Below, in pieces: positions 56,670 to 64,000 of a DNA stretch of 64,000 nt. Where the stretch lies: assembly GCA_030704615.1 (NCBI GenBank), contig CM060733.1:2354001-2418000 (forward strand). The letters run 5' to 3'. The notes beneath the pieces are model-generated. The model was not told where the DNA came from. It saw only the letters and a list, made by a program, of their open reading frames with translations, and did no database searches. Made by a program: the position numbers and the translations under genes. This stretch comes from Takakia lepidozioides. Lineage: Eukaryota > Streptophyta > Takakiopsida > Takakiales > Takakiaceae. Each line of letters starts with the position of its first letter. Position 1 is the stretch's first letter.

Positions 56670-59277
56670 TTGTGGAGTCAGGCCATGATTGCAAACAGTC
56701 ATCTGAACATCCTAATGAGCCCTTGTGGATTCACAGCTACAAGAAAACTGCAAGATGGTCAACTGGAAGCACCAGCAGCATGGTTGATTCAATCAGGAAC
56801 CTCGACCTCGACTGCTGCTTCTGGAAGAGTGCCAAGAGAGGAGGTCCAAAAAATGTCTTCTGGCATTCGTGGGCATCTGAGGACACTATCTGAGGCCGGA
56901 CAACTGAAAGAGGCTCTGCACATTTTAAAAGGAGGCAGTTCGGCAGACTCCGAGACATATGTATGTCTCTTGCATAAGTGCATGAAGATGAAAGGCCTAG
57001 CAGCAGGAAAGCAGGTGCACACACACATTATCCAAAGTGGATTCAAGCCAAATGTGTTTCTACTCAACACTCTTGTCGACATGTATGTCAAGTGCGGGAG
57101 TATTGTGGATGCACACCGTGTGTTTAACAAAATGCCTGAACGAGATATGTTTTCGTGGACTATAATGATTTCAGGTTATACCAAGTATGGTCGTGGTAGG
57201 AATGCCGTTGAGATCTATGAGCAAATGATACAACAAGGGCTGATACCTGACAAGGTCACGTTCATTTGTGTTCTCAAGGCGTGTGCAAGTCTGGCAGCCC
57301 TGGAAAAGGGGAAAGAGGTCCATGCAGACATCATGAAAGCTGGAATTGTACCAAATATCATTCTGGAGACCACCCTTGTGGACATGTATTCCAAGTGTGG
57401 GAGTCTTGAAGATGCAAAGGAAGTGTTTGACAGTATGGCTGAACGAAATGTGGTGTCATGGAGTGTGATGATTGTCGGATATGCCCAGCATGGGTGTGGG
57501 ATGGAGGCTTTGGAGACCTATGAGCAAATGATGCGGGAAGGGGTGAAGCCGAACCAGGTGTCATTTGTGGGCGTTTGCAATGCTTGTGCCAGCCTGGCAG
57601 CCCTGGATAAGGGGAAGGAGGTCCATGGCGACATTGTGAAAGCTGGGATTGTGCCAAATATCATTCTGGACACTGCCCTCATCAATATGTATGCTAAATG
57701 CGGGAGCCTTGAGGATGCAAAGAGAGTGTTTGACAAGATGGCTGAACGCAATGTGGTCTCCTGGAGTGCGATGATTGCAGGATATGCCCAGCATGGGTGT
57801 GGGTTGGAGGCTTTGGAGACCTATGTGGAAATGATGCAAGAGGGGGTGAAGCCCGACCATGTCACTTTCATTTGTGTTCTCAAGGCATGTGCCAGCCTGG
57901 CTGCCCTGGAAAAGGGCAGAGAGGTCCATGCTGCCATCATGAAAGCTGGAATCATACCAACTATCATTCTGGACACTACTCTGGTGGACATGTATGCCAA
58001 GTGTGGGAGCATCAAGGATGCAAAGGCAGTGTTCAACAGTATGGCTGAGCGAAATTTAGTCTCTTGGAATGTGATGATCGCAGGGTTCGCCCAGCATGGA
58101 TGTGGGATGGAGGCATTGGAGACCTATAAGCAAATGATGCAGGAAGGGGTCAAGCCCAACCAGATCACGTTCGTCTGCATTAGCAATGCCTGTGCCAGCC
58201 TTGCAGCCCTGGAGAAGGGCAAAGAGGTCCATGCTGACATCCTGAAAGCTGGAATTGTACCAAATATCATTCTGGACAATGTCCTTGTGGACATGTATGC
58301 CAAATGTGGGAGCATCGCTGATGCAAAGGAAGTGTTCGAGAGTATGGCTGAACGAAATGTAGTGTCATGGAGTGCAATGATCGCATGCCCAGCATGGTTG
58401 TCGTAGAGAGGCCTTGCAATTGTTTGAAGGAATGCAAAAGGAAGGCTTGAAGCCGAACAGTATCACCTTTATATGTGTTCTTTCTGCTTGTAGCCACGTG
58501 GGCCTAGTGGATGAAGGCAGACACTACTTTGATTCCCTGAGTCAAGATCATGGACTCACTCCGGCAGTGGAGCACTTTGGTTGCATGGTGGACCTTCTTG
58601 GCCGAGCAGGGCGAGTGGATGAGGCAGAGGACTTCATTAACAAAATGCCAATCAAACCTGGTGCAGTGGTGTGGAAGGCGTTGCTTGGTGCCTGCAAAAT
58701 TTATGGCAATGTGGAGGTGGCAGAACGTGCAGCAAAATATATTCTCCAGTGTGATCGACAGGATGCCGCAACTTATGTGTTGCTATCAAACATCTATGCT
58801 GCAGCTGGCAGGTGGGATGATACTGCAAAAGTGAGAAAAATGATGAAGGTCAGAGGTGTCAGAAAGGAGCCAGGTTGCTGCTGCATTGAGGTCGGCAACG
58901 GGGTGCACACCTTTGTTGTAGATGACAAATCACATCCACAAATTGAGGAAATCCATGCTGAGCTGAGAAAATTGTCTGGGCAGATGAAGCAGGCGGGGTA
59001 CATGCCTGACACGCGCTTTGTATTGCATGAAGTGGAGGAGGAGCAAAAGGAATTTTCTCTTGGCCACCACAGTGAGAAGCTGGCCATTGCTTTGGGGCTG
59101 ATCAGCACGGCCCCCGGGACGCCTCTCCGTGTTATCAAGAACCTTAGGGTGTGTGGTGATTGCCACACAGCTACCAAGTTCATTTCAAAGATTGTTGGCC
59201 GAGCAATTGTTGTGCGGGATGCAAACCACTTTCACCACTTCGAAAATGGGTTTTGTTCCTGTGGGGAGTACTGGTGA
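56670..59277 (+). pseudogene. PPR protein of the PLS-E-DYW class, interrupted by a 5-bp deletion
   Basis: 56670-58406 encodes about twelve PPR units, many nearly identical (LVDMYAKCGSI.DAK.VF, MAERNVVSWSAMIAGYAQHG, QEGVKPNQ.TFVC, LAALEKGKEVHADI). At 58384 the text GATCGCATGCCCAGCATGG lacks five bases found in sister repeats (GCAGGATATGCCCAGCATGG), shifting the frame to a stop at 58406. From 58414 the other frame is intact: LFEGMQKEGLKPNSITFICV, the E/E+ motifs (VVWKALLGACKIYGNVEVAE) and a complete DYW domain with HSEKLAIALGLI, CGDCHTATKFISKIVGR and C-terminal FCSCGEYW (EYW in place of DYW). The HxE and CxxC zinc sites of the cytidine deaminase fold are present. Such proteins edit organelle transcripts C to U. 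The N-terminus before about residue 65 looks atypical, so the start is uncertain. Confidence 0.88.
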
Positions 59278-61151
59278 AACACAGTTTTCTCTCGTAAGGT
59301 GCGAGTTTCTGGTTTCATTCATTAAAACTGTGCAGCTGCTTTGTTCATTTGCCACTCCCTGGGAATGTTGACTATGAGGTACTTTTGAGGGCATTTCTTC
59401 CTGGTATATCAACCTTCCAAGAGCCAATTATGGGGTCCACCCACCAGGAGATGGACACTCAGCTTGACATTGCAATATATTCCTTTGTAACCAATGGCAA
59501 TGTGGTTGCACGCATTAACTGTTGATCTACAGGGTGGTCTAGATCATGCTTGAAAACTAGATGTGGATGGCTGCTGTCGTAACTCCTAATTTGTGCATAG
59601 GTGTGAGACATTACCATTATTGACCTGCACAGTAGTCTCTCGAAAGGGAGAGAGGGAGAGAGAGCTCGTACATTTCCTGCAACATGAGGTGGTGGGCAAG
59701 TGTTCTGTGCAAGGGGTGATCTTCGCATGTTCTCCACCATCGGAAAGACAGGTATGTGTGGATTGTTTGCTATAGCTTTTTTGACTTCTTGTTTCGCACT
59801 CGCAGCTGTCTTTCTTTGCTTGGACTCTCGTACAAAATTATACCTCATATTCATCTGTGCAGCTGCACATGGGAAGTTTCCTGGCCCCGCCCTTATGTAG
59901 GTGTCACCCCCCTAATTTCAAATCATGCTGGAATGGGTGTCAATGGCCCACCCGCCATCCAAATGTTGTACAGCATGGCCCTGGTGATGGCTCTGAGGGA
60001 TAGTGCATTTATGTTCTCGAGGTCAAGCAACTGCTTGTATATGGATTTCGACTTGAGAAAATATAATTTGAAGTAACAATGTCATCACTCTCCTTAAATT
60101 GTTTCTTACCTGTTCCAGGTCATTGGTCGAGCGAGCAGCAATGCATCATATGTGTGAATCTCCTTTCTTCTTAGTATTCAGACCTGATGTAAGGGACGGG
60201 ATGTTGAGCACTCACCAATTACTATGGACTAGATAGAGTCAACAGGAGGAGGATTATGGGACTTGGCATGCCGCAACTGCAGGAGTGGTGAGGATAGCCT
60301 TTGCAACTGGCAACATCAGGTTGGTTGCCTTTTCGAGGAGAAAATCCTTTCCCTCCCTCTCGATTTCTCTGGAGTTCATACATGAGCATAGTCAGGTTTA
60401 AATCCAGTATCTCCACCATAAAAGGGGACCCGTTACTTCCTCCTGCCACCAAGAGTGGCTCCCGTGCACCAATACCTCCACAATCCAACGATGTGCCCTA
60501 TCTCTCCAGGATGTTTGCTTCCTTGAATCCTTCATCAGTTTTGCATCAATGCAAGCAGAGTTGGGCATGGTGTTTCAGTTTAGAAGACTGGGATTTCTAC
60601 CTAGAATACACTATACTACAAGCACAGGCCGAGTCTTCAAAAGTCAAAAGATTTCAGCTGAGCACACTGATTCTGCAATAAAATCCACGAAGGGAATTTA
60701 CTCCTGCACAGCATTGATGGTTGCATGTGTTGCAGATTGGTTTGCAACATTTCAATGAAGATTGAAGCTACGACAGATCATGCAAAAGAAAAAAGATGGA
60801 AAAAGATGACAATGAGGAAAGCAAACTGATAGTCAACTTGTTCAAGGTTTCGGCATGAGTACAAATGTTTGAAGCCTTGGTTATTTATTTTCATCGGTGG
60901 AGTGGTTGATCATATTGAACACATGTGCGAACACAGCTGAACGCCAACTGCCCACACACGGATAGGGACAAGTGGCCTACACCTCCAAATCAGTAGTTTT
61001 GTTATATACAATGACATATCATGCTACATGGATGTGAGCATCTAGCCAACAAGCAATTGCTACACTTTTAAGCTTGTTTTGCTTGAACGCCACTCACATC
61101 GATGCTGACAGATGGGGCACTCCGCGAGGGCCATTATAACAATATGGTCAA
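59278..61151. other. Intergenic, nothing recognised
   Basis: Only short frames without domains (for example - 60222-60488). A lone AACGCCAACTG, CC, CACACACGG at 60940 resembles half of palindrome family A. Confidence 0.4.
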
Positions 61152-62056
61152 CTAGACCTGTTTATGTGCCACTTTGTAATCTCTCTTGTCCTTCTTGACT
61201 TCCTTGAGAAGGTGAAGATCCCACACAATGTTGAAATTGATATTTGCACATCCCAGCAGATTATTATCCTGATCGAAAATCTGTAGTTTGATCTTGTAGG
61301 AGCCCTGCACAAGAGTAACCATACAGCTGTAACAAAATATTTGTACTGATGATTGTGGTAGCTATGAACCTTAGTGCAGATCTCCATCCCTAAATGACAA
61401 GGCCACCAACTCTTACAAGAAGGGGTGAAGTAAAGATAGCCATCTGAAAATCTGAAGAGAGCTTGTCTGTTATTTACCGGGGGTGTGTACACTGGCAAAA
61501 CCTCTGTATTGATCAGCTGGAATTCTCCGGGAGAAATTGGGCACCTGGACTTGGAACAAAGGTCATCCCGCTCAGTGTGCACCTTAAATCCATAATAATT
61601 GACGGTCACAACAACTGTTCCCCCACTGATTTCCTGATCTGCCCATCCAACAACACTAACACACATTGGGAAGTTGGGTCGGGGTGCAGGGTTGTACTTG
61701 AGATTCATGTATATGATGATCCTTCACTATATATATACTTCATTATAGTGCAAAAACTGCTTGAAGAATGAATCCAGTTCAAACAAATGCCAAACAAAAC
61801 AGAGAAACAAAGCTCCCTGACACATAGTAACTGTGGTCCCCCTCTCCCCAATAGCAGTTAACATTTGACGCACAAGACCAGGACCCGATAAATCCCTGTC
61901 ATACAGCTCTGTGATATGTACATATACTCAATGATCTGCATGAGAAGCACCAATGAACGAGAAAGAAAAGCAGAAAGTGATCTTACGGGCAATGGTATGA
62001 AAGACGCCTCGCCTCCACTCACCACAGGGATTGCGTATTTGGCATTTTTATCTACA
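61152..62056 (-). CDS. ML-domain (MD-2-related) lipid-binding protein, partial model
   Basis: The last exon, 61304-61152, reads GSYKIKLQIFDQDNNLLGCA, NINFNIVWDLHLLKEVKK, stop. The previous exon (about 61676-61478) reads ISGGTVVVTVNYYGFKVHTE, RDDLCSKSRCPISPGEFQLI, LPVYTPP, and joins in phase to give the family's YTPPGSY motif. These are hallmarks of plant ML proteins (phosphatidylglycerol/phosphatidylinositol transfer type): GG.V...V.Y.G...H.E..DLC....CP, with cysteines placed for disulfides. Plant members are secreted or vacuolar and bind lipids. A small upstream exon (62056-62023, VDKNAKYAIPV) is likely; the signal-peptide exon was not found with confidence and should lie between 62.1 and 62.6 kb. 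Confidence 0.75.
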
Positions 62057-62630
62057 CTGACCACACACATCTTCCTTACAAGTCAAAAACGTACATTGAA
62101 AGTCATTGCTTCGCTCAGGATATTACACTAAAAAACACAACACGACATTCCCATGATGGATATGCTACCAAAAATTTCCTACTCGGTTCACCCCAAATTC
62201 AGGGATCACTCCAAATGGGACACCGTAAGGATCAGTGTATTAAGCCCAAGCAGTGAAGAAATATTTGCTTACTTTCTCATCTCAATCTAGCTGGTACACA
62301 TATACTAAAAGGCAAAACTATCATCTCTTAGAAATTTCCCTCAACCATGCAAGCAGACATCAATACCAGAAGCAAGTGAAATACGGCTCAACCTTTGTAC
62401 AAAATCAACTTAGTAACATCCATAAATAGGATTTCAAATATGTCACCCTATTCACCAAGGTTTATGAAGTTTGACCCCTCAAGTTGGCCTGGCTTACTCA
62501 TTTGAATAGTAAGTTCTAGGAAGGCAGCATCGCGGATGCCGAGCTGCAGAGAGCAAGTAGGTAGGTAAACCGATTGTTCGAGGTGAATGGAGAGACGAAG
62601 CTGCGGGTGTAGCTTCCAATTGCTCACGTG

Positions 62631-63630
62631 GGCCGTGGCTTAACCCCTAAAGGACAAGAGGTGTTTTTGGGTTTTTGGACAATTCCGGGACCCACCCTCA
62701 CACGTCAGCGGCTACCTGCCCACCAACGTTCATCCACATGGATTAACCGTACAAACCGCTTCCTATCTACCAAATGCATAAGCCCCCCAAATTTGGGGAG
62801 ATTCCATCCCTTGTATTTTGGGAGATTATAACATTTGAAGACGGTGCATTTTTTTGAAAATAGAAAAAACAAAGCAAAAGTTCATGTTTGACCAAGCAAA
62901 TTATCCATGATCCCAAATTTTCCTGGGAGAAAAAGTGCTATATTCCTGTGAAGTGCACAATCCCAAACCCTCACACCAAATGGGGGTCCGAAAAGAGAAT
63001 TTGCAAAGGAAATGGTATAGGCCCCATTGGGACCCCAAATTCTTCTTCATTTGGGAATTCCAACGGTCAGTCCCTCATAGGCCAAGAACTACACAAGCCT
63101 GCCCAAGAATTTCCCAAATGCCTAAATTGCATTTGGGATGTGGGATTTTGTGAAATTTCCGGCCCCCTCCAGGTCAGGCAATCGGTGGCCGGAATTTCGC
63201 CTGAATCCGGCGATGTTTTCCGGGCCACGTCGAGGTTTCCCATTATTTGCCAGGGCCAGCTCATTCGAGCCGTCCCCGTGTTCGTCGGCGTTTTGGGGAG
63301 GGCCTCACAAGCCCCCGACTCCAACCCCTGCATGGCCCCCGCCGCAAAATCCCACCCGCGTGGCCGCTGCCACCTGCCACGTCGACGGTCAACTGCCGTG
63401 CCCCCCCCAACCCAAAATCCTGCAATTTCCAAACTTCAAAAAATTCCTGACGGCTGAGTCTTTCTCTGTTGGGGGCGTCATAAAGACCTGCGTGTGCAGC
63501 TCGTTCCGCGCTACATTTTTCGTTCAAGCCGCTCATTCATTAGACTTCATCCGTGCATGCTACGGATGGATGAAAAATCGGGCCGACCCGATTCAGGTCG
63601 GCTCGTCGTTAAGGGGTTAAAGGACTTTTT
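62631..63630. mobile_element. Possible small inverted-repeat element
   Basis: GTGGCTTAACCCCTAAAGGAC at about 62635 and, inverted, GTCCTTTAACCCCTTAACGAC at about 63610-63630 match at roughly 16 of 21 positions. The 1-kb interior has a 189-codon frame (62888-63457) with no recognised domain and a compositional shift to C-rich in its right half. A short hairpin CATCCGTGCATGCTACGGATG is at 63549. Ends and target-site duplication are unproven. Confidence 0.35.
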
Positions 63631-64000
63631 AGGATTGTTGTAACCCTGCAAAGCTTTTATTTACAAACTGACATGAGGTAACTGTACAAAGTATGAAAAG
63701 TTCCCATAGCAAGGAAAGAGTTAACATAAAAAAATGAAAAAGAAATCATATCAAGCTAATCAAAGCGAATGATCATCCCATCCAACTGCCTAAATGACAT
63801 CAGACAAAGAAATGGGTGTGACGTCGGGAAGAGTAGGAAGATGAGACGAAGCCATGCCAGCTACAGTAGACCGATGCAAGACGGACATAGCCTGTGCCTT
63901 CTATAGTGCTACGGAAACTCGTTGTCTATAGAAAGCTATGAAGACAGAAGCATGGGGAATGCCATTGATCTTGTTCTTAGCAGCATGATGAGCACAAGTA
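63631..64000. other. Right edge, nothing recognised
   Basis: No coding frame, repeat or RNA gene could be supported. Confidence 0.4.

Overview
This window is nuclear DNA of a land plant. The genes have short GT-AG introns. The host genes are plant-type: a DYW-class pentatricopeptide (PPR) protein, a plastid ClpR subunit, a plastid GIY-YIG-like protein and the RIO2 kinase. Expanded PPR-DYW genes with near-identical internal repeats, together with chromodomain Ty3 elements, suggest a seed-free plant (lycophyte, fern or bryophyte). The species cannot be fixed from the sequence.

The left 40 kb is a nest of mobile DNA. A decayed PPR gene (150-1470) and a LINE tail (3.1-3.5 kb) precede an old Ty3/gypsy element with same-direction LTRs at 4167-4687 and 39236-39707. 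Its gag reads on + but protease, RT, RNase H and integrase read on -, so the interior has been inverted. Its pol gene is split by three insertions. (A) An 18.9-kb element at 8128-27019 has CACTA-like ends and matching terminal inverted repeats. (B) A chromovirus fragment at 27.19-35.36 kb is itself split by a young, complete chromovirus of the same family (27917-34884; near-identical LTRs, TSD GCTTG). (C) A 2.7-kb inverted-repeat element lies at 35431-38149.

Element A is the most unusual object. It carries a decayed RNase H-fold, transposase-like gene on - and a + strand cargo: a protein with RNA polymerase II CTD-like Tyr-Ser-Pro repeats, a ParB/DGQHR-like protein, an acidic/RS-rich protein and three consecutive SCP/NIF-type phosphatase-like proteins whose catalytic aspartate motif is altered. 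A 24-bp palindrome (arms AACCTCCACTG and CAGTGGAGGTT around 2 nt) is repeated about 16 times inside element A. At least three copies lie inside predicted introns. Element C has its own 28-bp palindrome family (seven copies) and a third palindromic motif at its ends.

The right 24 kb is ordinary host sequence: the GIY-YIG-like gene (-, 40143-43097) and ClpR3 (+, 43588-47754) are divergent, followed by RIO2 (-, 50067-55384, 12 exons), a PPR-DYW gene with a 5-bp deletion (+, 56670-59277) and an ML-domain lipid-binding protein (-, 61152 to about 62056). Short 5'-truncated LINE tails with clear target-site duplications sit in introns and spacers.
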